NCBI GenBank assembly: GCA_041158045.1
Contig: JBEBCD010000058.1
Coordinates: forward strand, 1-25,516
From: CAXRBC01 sp041158045
Lineage (GTDB): Bacteria > Actinomycetota > Acidimicrobiia > Acidimicrobiales > Ilumatobacteraceae
DNA: 25,516 bases
Direction of reading: 5' to 3'
Positions 1-6,744 of this stretch are shown piece by piece. The notes beneath the pieces were generated by a model. The model was not told where the DNA came from. It saw only the letters and a list, made by a program, of their open reading frames with translations, and did no database searches. A program made the translations under genes and the position numbers. Each line of letters opens with the position of its first letter. Position 1 is the first letter of the stretch.

Positions 1-2
1 CG

Positions 3-761
3 GCGTCGCTTCCGACCGCCCTCCTCCTCGTCGTCGCCTGGTGGTGGATGATCATCCGCCAGCGATTGAAGGTGCGCCCGCTCCTGCCGATGCTCGGAGC
101 CAGTGGATTCACCACTGCCGCTCAGATCGTTGCGATGTTCGGGGCATCTCCGCGGCGCGGGTATGAAGGTTCGGCAGCAGCGACGCTCGCGACGGTCCGT
201 CTCGCCGCAGCGAGCGTCGTTGCATCGGTTCCGGGGATGGGATTTGGCGTCGCCGACGCGATCTCTGGACCCTTCCTTCGATCGGCGGAGTGGTCGCTCC
301 TCCTCCTCGGTCTTCTGCTGGCCAGCTGCGGTCTGGCGACCGTACGGCTGTCCTCTCGGTGGTCGCACCTCGGATGGATCACGATGCTTGGGCTCGTCTT
401 CTCGGTCGTTCCCAGCGTGATGTCGGGACCGGTACTTCGTTACTTCAATTGGTTTGGTGTCGCGGTGAGCGCCGCCGTGGTGGCAGGAGTCCTTCATCTC
501 TTGTCGCGGCGATGGCGGCGTGCGGTCGTCCTGGCCGTCATCTGTCTGTGGGCTCCGTGGCTACCCGCCTCCATTGACCGAGCGCCGGCGGACCAGCAGT
601 GGTCGGCCTACCTCGATCGCGCGCTGACCCAGTGCGTGGATGAGTCTGGTGAGACGACGCTTCAATTCTCCCCCAATTGGCCGTTTCCCGACTCGCGAGT
701 TGGGGGCCGGTCGACGAACGTCGTCGACTGCGAGTACCTCCGTGGGGCTACTGGGAGGTGA
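3..761 (+). CDS. Membrane protein of unknown function, 5' end outside the window
   Basis: The frame is open to the left edge, so the first internal ATG (48) need not be the true start; about 250 C-terminal residues are visible. I do not recognise the family. Several hydrophobic stretches look like membrane helices (for example around SLLLLGLLLASCGLA and VAVSAAVVAGVLHLL), followed by a hydrophilic tail of about 70 residues with two cysteines (in QCVDESG and VVDCEYL) that may lie outside the membrane. The overall plan, many helices then a short soluble tail, resembles polytopic glycosyltransferase-type or other envelope proteins, but no catalytic motif is visible here. Codons use A/T at third positions more often than every other gene in the window. 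Its end overlaps the convergent EamA gene by 14 bp. Confidence 0.6.
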   Translation, partial: ASLPTALLLVVAWWWMIIRQRLKVRPLLPMLGASGFTTAAQIVAMFGASPRRGYEGSAAATLATVRLAAASVVASVPGMGFGVADAISGPFLRSAEWSLLLLGLLLASCGLATVRLSSRWSHLGWITMLGLVFSVVPSVMSGPVLRYFNWFGVAVSAAVVAGVLHLLSRRWRRAVVLAVICLWAPWLPASIDRAPADQQWSAYLDRALTQCVDESGETTLQFSPNWPFPDSRVGGRSTNVVDCEYLRGATGR

Positions 762-1689
762 CGGCGAGCGAGCCGCGATTCTCCGCGAGCGCGAGGATGA
801 CGACGGCGGCGATCACGAGCGCGGCCCCGACGAGGCGCAGCGCGGTGACGGCCTCGCCGAGGATGACGACGCCGAAGATGATGGTGCTCACGGGCTCGAC
901 CGCGCCCACGACGGAGGCCTTGCCGGCGCCGATGCGCCGCAACCCCTCGAACATGAGGACCGTCGGGATCACGGTGGCGACGACCGCGAAGGCGAGGATC
1001 GCCAGCCAGCCCGTCGCGCTCGCCGGCCCGGCGAAGTCGCCGACGCCCGAGACGGCGAGCAGGGAGAGCGAGCACGTCGCACCGAGGAACACGATCGCCG
1101 TCGCCGTGGCGAGGTCGGTGCGGTGCAGGACGGCCTCTCCCGTCACGGTGTAGAAGACGTAGGCCACCGACGAGCCGAGCACGAGGAACACCGCCGAGAG
1201 GTCCGCCGCGCCGAGCTGGCCCGCCGCGATGCCCACGCCGGCCACGGACAGTGCGACGCACAGGACGAGCACCCGCCCGGGGCGCACGCCGCGCGCCACC
1301 CACGCGGCGATGACGACGAGCACCGGGTTGCAGTACCAGATCACGATCGCGACGCCGCTGTCCATGGTGCGCAGCGCGGTGAAGAAGAGCGTCGCCGCGA
1401 GGAAGTAGCCGACCGCGCCCATGAGGAAGAGCCGCACGAGCAGCACGCCGCGCGGCAAGCGGCTCCCGCGCGCGAGGAGCGGGCGCAGGGCGAACATGAG
1501 CAGCGTCGCGATGGTGAAGCGCCGCAGCAGCGCGCCGAGGGACCCGGCGCCGTCGTCGCGGGCGAGGCGGGAGAACGTCGGCGCCAGCGCGAACCCGACG
1601 CTGCTCGCGAGCAGCAGCAGCACGCCGGTCGACGCGCCGCGCGCGCCCCGATCCGGAGTCGCCGACGGCCCGGTCGTCGACGCGGACAT
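748..1689 (-). CDS. EamA/DMT-family membrane transporter
   Basis: A 313-residue polytopic protein with about ten hydrophobic segments in two similar halves, the arrangement of the drug/metabolite transporter (EamA) family. Typical stretches are the N-terminal VLLLLASSVGFALAPTFSR, the end of the first half (VIWYCNPVLVVIAAWVARG) and a matching C-terminal region (VEPVSTIIFGVVILGEAVT), where VEP and LGE are commonly conserved. Family members export amino acids, metabolites or drugs; the substrate cannot be read from sequence. The ATG at 1689 lies 7 nt after a minus-strand TACCGT box, implying a leaderless mRNA. It is divergent from the MFS gene (38 bp between starts) and converges on the preceding membrane gene. 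Confidence 0.85.
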   Translation of the reverse strand: MSASTTGPSATPDRGARGASTGVLLLLASSVGFALAPTFSRLARDDGAGSLGALLRRFTIATLLMFALRPLLARGSRLPRGVLLVRLFLMGAVGYFLAATLFFTALRTMDSGVAIVIWYCNPVLVVIAAWVARGVRPGRVLVLCVALSVAGVGIAAGQLGAADLSAVFLVLGSSVAYVFYTVTGEAVLHRTDLATATAIVFLGATCSLSLLAVSGVGDFAGPASATGWLAILAFAVVATVIPTVLMFEGLRRIGAGKASVVGAVEPVSTIIFGVVILGEAVTALRLVGAALVIAAVVILALAENRGSLAVTSQ

Positions 1690-1696
1690 CGCGGCG

Positions 1697-1702
1697 ACGG
1701 TA
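1697..1702 (-). promoter_or_regulatory. -10 box (TACCGT) of the EamA gene
   Basis: A TANNNT hexamer on the minus strand ends 7 nt before the ATG at 1689, placing the expected transcription start at the start codon. No Shine-Dalgarno sequence is present. Confidence 0.5.
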
Positions 1703-1715
1703 GCACCGGCGCACC

Positions 1716-1721
1716 TAGCGT
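1716..1721 (+). promoter_or_regulatory. -10 box (TAGCGT) of the MFS gene
   Basis: TAGCGT is followed by 6 nt and then the GTG start at 1728, the geometry of a leaderless actinobacterial promoter. It lies back to back with the minus-strand box of the EamA gene. Confidence 0.55.
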
Positions 1722-1727
1722 GTCCGC

Positions 1728-2954
1728 GTGCACGTGCACGGACCGTGGTCGCCGCTCGCGGTGCGCGCCTTTCGCGCGTTGTGGATCGCGTCGCTCGTGT
1801 CCAACCTCGGCACGTTCATGCACGCGGCGGCCGCGGGCTGGACGATGACGACGCTCACGTCGTCGGCCGCCCTCGTCGGGCTCGTCCAGACCGCGTGGGC
1901 CTCGCCGGGCTTCCTGCTCGCCCTGCCCGCGGGCGCGCTCGCCGATCGCGTGGACCGTCGGCGGCTCATCGCCGGGAGCTCGGCCGTCGCGCTCGTCGCG
2001 GCGGCGGCGCTCGCCGCGCTCACCGGAGCCGGCCGTCTCGGGCCCGTGGTGCTCCTCGTCGCGACCTTCGTCCTGTCGTCGGCGCTCACCTGCGGCGCGC
2101 CCGCCTTCCTCGCGCTCACGCCGACGCTCGTGGACGCCGAGCGCCTCCCGCAGGCGATCGGCCTCGACGCCGTCTCGCGCAACGTCGCGCAGTCCGTGGG
2201 TCCGGCGATCGCGGGCGCGGTCATCGCGGGCGCCGGACCCGGGACCGTCTTCGCGCTCAACGCCGCGACGTTCCTCGGGATCATCGTCGTCGCGCTGCGG
2301 CTGCCCGAGGCATCGGCGGGGGTGGCTGGCCCCGACGGCGCGGCCCCCCGCGCGCCGTTCGCCCGCGCGATCGCCGAGGGCGTCGGCCACGTCGCGCGGG
2401 ACCGCGAGCTGCGGCACCTCGCGGTGCGCATCGCGGCGCTCTTCGTCGGTACCTCGTCGGTGGTCGCGCTGCTGCCGCTCGTGGCGCGCGACCGCCTCGG
2501 CCTCGAGGCCGGCGGCTTCGGCCTGCTCGCGGGTGCGCTCGGCCTCGGCGCGGTCGCGATCGTGCCCGCGCTCCCGCGCATCCGTCGGCGGATGCCGCTC
2601 GAGCGCCTCGCCCTCGTCGCGGCGGCGGCGTGGAGCGCGACCGTCGTGGTGGTCGCCTCCGCGCGCGGGCTCGCGCCCGCCGCCGCGGCGGTGGCCGTCG
2701 GCGCCGCCGCCACGATGGCGTCGCTCAACGGGCAGTTCTCCACGTTCATCGTGCGCCTGCCCGACGCGCTCCGCGGGCGCGGGTCGTCGCTCGCGATGCT
2801 CGTCGTGTGGCTGGGGGCCTCGGTCGGCGCGTCGCTGTGGGGCGCGGTGGCCGGCGCCGCGGGCGTGCGCGGGGCCCTGCTCGCGGCGGCGGCGACCCAC
2901 GCGGTCGCCGCATTGATCGCGCGCGTCGCGCTGCCCGTCGCGGCGGACCACTAA
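1728..2954 (+). CDS. MFS transporter, MFS_3 / enterobactin-exporter-like type
   Basis: A 408-residue major facilitator protein with about twelve hydrophobic segments. The N-terminus (FRALWIASLVSNLGTFMHAAA) and the loop after helix 2 (PAGALADRVDRRRLI) match the usual MFS loop with the GxLaDRxxRR signature. The pattern, including the PxFLALTPTLVDAERLPQA stretch near residue 120-140, is that of MFS_3 (EntS-like) exporters. The probable role is proton-coupled efflux of a small molecule; the substrate is unknown. GTG 1728 is chosen because it directly follows the spaced -10 box and includes the whole first helix. The stop codon TAA forms the first three bases of the -10 box of the aldolase gene. 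Confidence 0.85.
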   Translation: MHVHGPWSPLAVRAFRALWIASLVSNLGTFMHAAAAGWTMTTLTSSAALVGLVQTAWASPGFLLALPAGALADRVDRRRLIAGSSAVALVAAAALAALTGAGRLGPVVLLVATFVLSSALTCGAPAFLALTPTLVDAERLPQAIGLDAVSRNVAQSVGPAIAGAVIAGAGPGTVFALNAATFLGIIVVALRLPEASAGVAGPDGAAPRAPFARAIAEGVGHVARDRELRHLAVRIAALFVGTSSVVALLPLVARDRLGLEAGGFGLLAGALGLGAVAIVPALPRIRRRMPLERLALVAAAAWSATVVVVASARGLAPAAAAVAVGAAATMASLNGQFSTFIVRLPDALRGRGSSLAMLVVWLGASVGASLWGAVAGAAGVRGALLAAAATHAVAALIARVALPVAADH

Positions 2955-2957
2955 TCT
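2952..2957 (+). promoter_or_regulatory. -10 box (TAATCT) of the aldolase gene, overlapping the MFS stop codon
   Basis: TAATCT begins with the TAA stop of the MFS gene and ends 8 nt before the aldolase ATG at 2966. No Shine-Dalgarno site lies in the 11 nt between stop and start. Confidence 0.5.
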
Positions 2958-2965
2958 CGCGGACG

Positions 2966-3853
2966 ATGCACGCCGAACAGCTGGCCCGGATGCGCACGGG
3001 CAAGGGGTTCATCGCCGCGCTCGACCAGAGCGGCGGGAGCACGCCGAAGGCGCTGAAGCTCTACGGCATCGAGGAGGGCGAGTACTCGGGCGAGGCGCAG
3101 ATGTTCGACCTCATCCACGCGATGCGGTCGCGGATGATCCGCAGCCGCGCGTTCGACGGCCGGCGCGTGCTCGGGGCGATCCTCTTCGAGGGCACGATGG
3201 ACCGCGAGATCGACGGCGTGCCGACCGCGGAGTACCTGTGGGCGCGCAAGGGCGTCGTGCCGTTCCTCAAGGTCGACAAGGGCCTCGCCGAGCAGCGCGA
3301 CGGCGTGCAGGTGATGAAGCCGATGCCGGAGCTCGACGCGCTGCTCGCCCGCGCGCGGGCCAAGGGGATCTTCGGCACCAAGATGCGATCGGTCATCGCG
3401 CTCGCCGACGAGGCGGGGGTGCGCGCGGTGGTCGCGCAGCAGTTCGAGGTCGGGCGCCGGATCCTCGCGGCCGGGCTCGTGCCGATCATCGAGCCGGAGG
3501 TCGACATCAAGAGCTCGCAGAAGGCCGAGGCCGAGGCACTGCTGAAGGCGGCGCTGCGCGCCGAGCTCGACGCGCAGCCGGCCGACCGCCCCGTGATGCT
3601 CAAGCTCACGCTGCCGAGCACCGCGGGCCACTACGCCGACCTCGTCGCGCACCCGAGCGTGCTGCGCGTGGTGGCGCTGTCCGGCGGCTACTCGCGCGAG
3701 GAGGCCAACCGCCGCCTCGCGGAGAACCGCGGGATGATCGCGAGCTTCTCCCGGGCGCTCACCGAGGGCCTCTCGGCCCGGCAGGCCGACGCCGACTTCG
3801 ACGCCGCGCTCGACGCTGCGATCCAGTCGATCTACGACGCGTCGATCACCTGA
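2966..3853 (+). CDS. fda: Fructose-bisphosphate aldolase, class I
   Basis: Cleaves fructose 1,6-bisphosphate to dihydroxyacetone phosphate and glyceraldehyde 3-phosphate in the cytoplasm (glycolysis/gluconeogenesis). The 295-residue protein matches the short bacterial class I type known from Staphylococcus along its whole length: GKGFIAALDQSGGSTPKAL at residues 12-30, FEGTMDRE, VPFLKVDKGLAEQRDGVQ, GTKMRS, VPIIEPEVDI and ALSGGYSREEAN. The lysine in PVMLKLTLP (K213) aligns with the expected Schiff-base lysine. ATG 2966 gives the usual family start (MxxEQLxxM). The larger open frame extending upstream is a shadow of the MFS gene. It is probably transcribed from its own promoter. Its end abuts the convergent tRNA-Gly. 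Confidence 0.95.
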   Translation: MHAEQLARMRTGKGFIAALDQSGGSTPKALKLYGIEEGEYSGEAQMFDLIHAMRSRMIRSRAFDGRRVLGAILFEGTMDREIDGVPTAEYLWARKGVVPFLKVDKGLAEQRDGVQVMKPMPELDALLARARAKGIFGTKMRSVIALADEAGVRAVVAQQFEVGRRILAAGLVPIIEPEVDIKSSQKAEAEALLKAALRAELDAQPADRPVMLKLTLPSTAGHYADLVAHPSVLRVVALSGGYSREEANRRLAENRGMIASFSRALTEGLSARQADADFDAALDAAIQSIYDASIT

Positions 3854-3861
3854 CGGCTCGG

Positions 3862-3932
3862 AGCGGGCGGCGGGAATCGAACCCGCGCAATCAGCTTGGA
3901 AGGCTGAGGCACTACCACTATGCAACGCCCGC
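3862..3932 (-). tRNA. tRNA-Gly (anticodon TCC)
   Basis: A full cloverleaf can be folded on the minus strand: 7-bp acceptor stem GCGGGCG/CGCCCGC, D arm GCAT-AGTGGTA-GTGC, anticodon arm TCAGC-CTTCCAA-GCTGA with anticodon TCC, and T arm GCGGG-TTCGATT-CCCGC. The length is 71 nt, the discriminator base is U as expected for tRNA-Gly, and the 3' CCA is not encoded. Its 3' end lies 8 bp past the aldolase stop codon. Confidence 0.95.
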
Positions 3933-3944
3933 GTGGTCGGCTCC

Positions 3945-3950
3945 ATCGTA
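3945..3950 (-). promoter_or_regulatory. -10 box (TACGAT) of tRNA-Gly
   Basis: TACGAT on the minus strand lies 12 nt upstream of the mature tRNA 5' end, which suits a transcript with a leader of about 5 nt removed by RNase P. Confidence 0.45.
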
Positions 3951-3965
3951 CGGCGGTGCGGCGGG

Positions 3966-3991
3966 CGCGGCGCACCGTGCCGTGCGCCGCG
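3966..3991 (+). repeat. Perfect 10-bp inverted repeat upstream of the oxygenase gene
   Basis: Arms CGCGGCGCAC (3966-3975) and GTGCGCCGCG (3982-3991) are separated by 6 nt. The right arm covers the position where a -35 element would sit for the -10 box at 4003. It could be an operator or a GC-rich hairpin; it lies downstream of no gene on either strand, which argues against a terminator. Confidence 0.6.
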
Positions 3992-4002
3992 GGGGGCGCC
4001 CA

Positions 4003-4008
4003 TAGCCT
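4003..4008 (+). promoter_or_regulatory. -10 box (TAGCCT) of the oxygenase gene
   Basis: TAGCCT, then 6 nt, then the GTG at 4015: leaderless geometry identical to that of the MFS gene. Confidence 0.55.
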
Positions 4009-4014
4009 GAACGC

Positions 4015-4989
4015 GTGACGACGGAGATCCTCGACGTCGACCTCATCGCCTTCGAGCGCGGCGACGCGGCGCGGCGGCGGGCCGTCGTGGACGGCGTGAT
4101 GCGGAGCCTCGCGACCGGCTTCGTCTACACGAGCCACGACCTCTCCGAGCAGATGCTCGACGACACCTACGGGATGCTCGGCACCTTCTTCTCCCGGCCG
4201 ATCGAGGAGAAGCGTCGCTACGTCGCGGAGGGTGCCAACGGCCAGACCGGCTACACCGGCGTGCTCGTCGAGACCGCCGAGTCGAGCGACAAGCCCGACT
4301 GGAAGGAGATGCTCAACTGGGCGCGGCCCATCCCCGCCGGCCACCCGCTGCGGCGCAAGTACCCGCAGGCGTACCCCGACCAGGTGCTGCCCGAGGGCTC
4401 GGTGCCGGGCATCACCGAGGCGCTCTACCGCTTCCACGACGCGATGATCGACCTGCAGACGCGCTTCCTGCGCGTCATCGCGGTGGGGCTCGGCGCGGAC
4501 GAGCGGTACTTCGACGAGATGGTCGACCAGGGCTGCGCGCTCAACCGCGCGATCCACTATCCACCGATGCCCGAGGTGCCCGCCGGCGGCCACGTGTGGG
4601 CGGCCGAGCACGGCGACATCAACCTCATCACGGCGCTCCCGCGCGCGACCGCGCCCGGGCTGCAGGTGAAGCACCAGGACCGCTGGATCGACGCGGTCCC
4701 GCCGTCGGGCCACGTGATCGTCAACAGCGGGATCATGCTCGAGCGGCTCACCAACGGCGTCATCCCGATCGGGTGGCACCGCGTCGTCGCGGCGCCGGGC
4801 TACGAGGGCGAGCGCTACAGCATCGTGCAGTTCTGCCACCCGCGGCCGTCCACGCTCCTCGCGCCGCTCCCGAGCTGCGTCACCCCCGACCGCCCCCTGC
4901 GCTACCCGACGGTGTCGGCCGCCGATGCGCTCGACGACGTGATCTTCGCGATCAACCTCGTCGAGGATGCGCGCCGCGTCGCGGACTAG
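4015..4989 (+). CDS. Isopenicillin N synthase-like Fe(II)/2-oxoglutarate-dependent oxygenase
   Basis: A 324-residue soluble protein with the two-domain plan of the IPNS/2OG oxygenase family: an N-terminal DIOX_N-like part (GFVYTSHDLSEQMLDDTYGMLGTFF, residues 35-59) and a C-terminal jelly-roll part. The iron ligands are visible as H199 and D201 in EHGDINLIT and H255 in GWHRVV; R267-Y-S269 is the RxS motif that binds the 2-oxoglutarate carboxylate. Members hydroxylate, desaturate or cyclise small molecules; the substrate is not predictable here. It sits between aldolase/tRNA-Gly and pfkA, with 7 bp to the PFK start, so the two may be co-transcribed. GTG 4015 is supported by the -10 box. A function in beta-lactam synthesis is not implied, as no NRPS or other pathway gene is nearby. 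Confidence 0.88.
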   Translation: MTTEILDVDLIAFERGDAARRRAVVDGVMRSLATGFVYTSHDLSEQMLDDTYGMLGTFFSRPIEEKRRYVAEGANGQTGYTGVLVETAESSDKPDWKEMLNWARPIPAGHPLRRKYPQAYPDQVLPEGSVPGITEALYRFHDAMIDLQTRFLRVIAVGLGADERYFDEMVDQGCALNRAIHYPPMPEVPAGGHVWAAEHGDINLITALPRATAPGLQVKHQDRWIDAVPPSGHVIVNSGIMLERLTNGVIPIGWHRVVAAPGYEGERYSIVQFCHPRPSTLLAPLPSCVTPDRPLRYPTVSAADALDDVIFAINLVEDARRVAD

Positions 4990-4996
4990 GTCCGAC

Positions 4997-6031
4997 GTGC
5001 GCATCGGGGTCCTCACCGGCGGCGGCGACTGCCCGGGGCTCAACGCCGTCCTGCGCGCGATCGTGCGCAAGGCGCACGGCGTGCAGGGTCACACCGTGCT
5101 CGGCTTCTACGACGCCTGGGACGGGGTGCTCGAGCGCCGCTACACCGAGCTCGACGTCGCGGCGGTGCGCGGCATCCTGCCCCGCGGCGGCACCATCCTC
5201 GGGACGCGCCGCGGCAGCCCGTACGACCACCCGGACGGCCCGGCGCGGCTGCGCGAGGCCTTCGCCGAGGTGCGCCTCGACGCGCTCGTCGTGGTCGGCG
5301 GCAACGGCTCGCTGACCGTCGCCTCCATGCTCCACGAGGAGCTCGGGCTGCCGATCGTCGGCGTGCCCAAGACGATCGACAACGACGTGGTGGGCACCGA
5401 CGCGACCTTCGGATTCCAGACCGCCGTGCAGATCGCGACGGACGCGATCGACCGGCTCCACACGACGGCCGAGAGCCACGACCGCGTCATGGTCGTCGAG
5501 GTGATGGGTCGCGACGCGGGCTGGATCGCGATGCAGGCCGGCATCGCGGGCGGCGCGACGGCGATCCTCGTCCCGGAGCGACCGTTCGACGTCGCCGAGG
5601 TCGCGCGCATCGTGACGCGCCGCCACGACCGCGGGCGCTACGCCTCGGTCGTCGTCGTCGCCGAGGGCGCGCGACCGGTGCCCGGGACGCTCGAGATGCC
5701 GGAGCCGCCGCTCGACCGCTACGGGCGACCGATGCACGGCGACGTCGCGCACGTGATCGCGCCCGCGCTCTCGCGGCTCACCGGCTACGAGTCGCGCGTG
5801 GTGCAGCTCGGCCACCTGCAGCGCGGCGGCACGCCCACCGCCTACGACCGCGTGCTCTCCACCCGCTTCGGCCTCGCCGCCGTCGACGCCGTGCGCGACG
5901 GCGCGTGGGGCGAGATGGTCGTGCTGCGCTGCGGCCGCATCGAGCGGGCGTCGATGCGCGAGACACGGGGCGTGACGCGGACCGTGGACCTCGAGCTGTT
6001 CGAGGACGTGGCGGGGGCGTTCTTCGGCTGA
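4997..6031 (+). CDS. pfkA: 6-phosphofructokinase, atypical active site
   Basis: Phosphorylates fructose 6-phosphate, the step before the aldolase encoded 1 kb upstream. The 344-residue protein has the classic short PFK fold: LTGGGDCPGLNAV (residues 6-18), GTILGTRRGSP, GGNGS (101-105), PKTIDND (124-130, catalytic D128), MGRDAGW and GHLQRGGTP. In ATP-PFKs the GGDGS aspartate (103) coordinates Mg-nucleotide; here it is Asn. Gly104 is the ATP-type residue, while K125 matches the Lys common in PPi-dependent and actinobacterial group enzymes. ATP versus PPi use is therefore unsettled. GTG 4997 is chosen because it gives the family N-terminus (MRIGVLTGGG) and clears the upstream stop; an ATG at 4967 would overlap the oxygenase gene. 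Confidence 0.92.
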   Translation: MRIGVLTGGGDCPGLNAVLRAIVRKAHGVQGHTVLGFYDAWDGVLERRYTELDVAAVRGILPRGGTILGTRRGSPYDHPDGPARLREAFAEVRLDALVVVGGNGSLTVASMLHEELGLPIVGVPKTIDNDVVGTDATFGFQTAVQIATDAIDRLHTTAESHDRVMVVEVMGRDAGWIAMQAGIAGGATAILVPERPFDVAEVARIVTRRHDRGRYASVVVVAEGARPVPGTLEMPEPPLDRYGRPMHGDVAHVIAPALSRLTGYESRVVQLGHLQRGGTPTAYDRVLSTRFGLAAVDAVRDGAWGEMVVLRCGRIERASMRETRGVTRTVDLELFEDVAGAFFG

Positions 6032-6033
6032 CC

Positions 6034-6055
6034 GCGCCGCCGCGCGCGGCGGCGC
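6034..6055. terminator. Perfect 22-bp GC palindrome between convergent pfkA and upp
   Basis: Every base from 6034 to 6055 is part of a perfect palindrome made only of G and C, 2 bp after the pfkA stop and 13 bp from the upp stop. Its position suggests a bidirectional terminator; no T-tract follows on either strand, as is common in high-GC actinobacteria. Confidence 0.5.
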
Positions 6056-6068
6056 CCTCGCCCGATCG

Positions 6069-6710
6069 TCAGCGGGGCGGGCCGAACTGCCGGTCGCCGG
6101 CGTCCCCGAGCCCGGGGACGATGAACGCACGCTCGTTGAGGTGGCTGTCGACCGCGGCCGTCACGATGTGGAGCCGCATGCCGGTGCCGCGCAGGTGCGC
6201 GATGCCCTCGGGCGCGGCGAGCACGCACGCGACGGTGATGGGCTGCTGCGCGCCGCGGTCGGCGAGCAGCCGGCACCCGTGCGCGAGCGAGCCGCCGGTG
6301 GCGAGCATCGGGTCGAGCACGAGGCAGGAGCGTCCGTCGAGGCGCGTCGGGAGCTTGGCCACGTACTCGCTCGGCTCGTGCGTCTCCTCGTCGCGCTGCA
6401 CGCCGACGACGGCGATGTCGGCGTCGGGCAGCAGCTCCATCGCGGCCGGCAGCATGCCGAGGCCCGCGCGCAGGATGGGCACGAGCACGGGGCGGCTCGC
6501 GAGCGTGACGCCCTCGGTGGTGGCGAGCGGCGTGCGGACCTGGCGCGGCGCGGTGGGCAGCTGGCGCGTCGCCTCGGCGACGACGACGAGGGAGAGCCGG
6601 CGCATCTCGGCGCGGAAGATCTGGTTGGACGTCGACTCGTCGCGCAGGTGCGTGAGCGCCTCGGCGGCGACGGGGTGCGTGACGACCGTGACGGTGACGT
6701 GATCGGACAT
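6069..6710 (-). CDS. upp: Uracil phosphoribosyltransferase
   Basis: Converts uracil and PRPP to UMP in pyrimidine salvage, in the cytoplasm. The 213-residue protein shows the family signatures in order: TSNQIFRAEMRRLS near residue 27-40, VPILRAGLGM (uracil/PRPP site), the PRPP-binding loop LVLDPMLATGGS, and the C-terminal uracil-recognition segment IVPGLGDAGDRQFG. ATG 6710 gives the usual start and is preceded by AAGGA with 7-nt spacing, one of the few plausible Shine-Dalgarno sites in the window. A TACCGA box further upstream on the minus strand shares its TA with the -10 box of the divergent GNAT gene. Confidence 0.96.
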   Translation of the reverse strand: MSDHVTVTVVTHPVAAEALTHLRDESTSNQIFRAEMRRLSLVVVAEATRQLPTAPRQVRTPLATTEGVTLASRPVLVPILRAGLGMLPAAMELLPDADIAVVGVQRDEETHEPSEYVAKLPTRLDGRSCLVLDPMLATGGSLAHGCRLLADRGAQQPITVACVLAAPEGIAHLRGTGMRLHIVTAAVDSHLNERAFIVPGLGDAGDRQFGPPR

Positions 6711-6731
6711 GGCCTCATCCTTGCCGATCGG

Positions 6732-6737
6732 TAGCCT
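6732..6737 (+). promoter_or_regulatory. -10 box (TAGCCT) of the GNAT gene
   Basis: TAGCCT is followed by 7 nt and the ATG at 6745. On the opposite strand TACCGA (6728-6733) overlaps it by the TA dinucleotide and may serve upp, so divergent transcription would start from one compact site. Confidence 0.55.
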
Positions 6738-6744
6738 TCGGGCG

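Noticed and set aside
1421..2965. Possible fusion protein upstream of the aldolase
   Set aside because: The in-frame upstream part is a shadow of the EamA and MFS genes and has an Arg-rich nonsense composition.
4015..4989. Beta-lactam biosynthesis, from resemblance to isopenicillin N synthase
   Set aside because: No peptide synthetase, epimerase or other cluster gene is nearby. The IPNS-like fold covers many unrelated oxygenases.
6034..6055. The 22-bp GC palindrome as an attachment or protein-binding site
   Set aside because: Its place exactly between two convergent stop codons is better explained as a bidirectional terminator.
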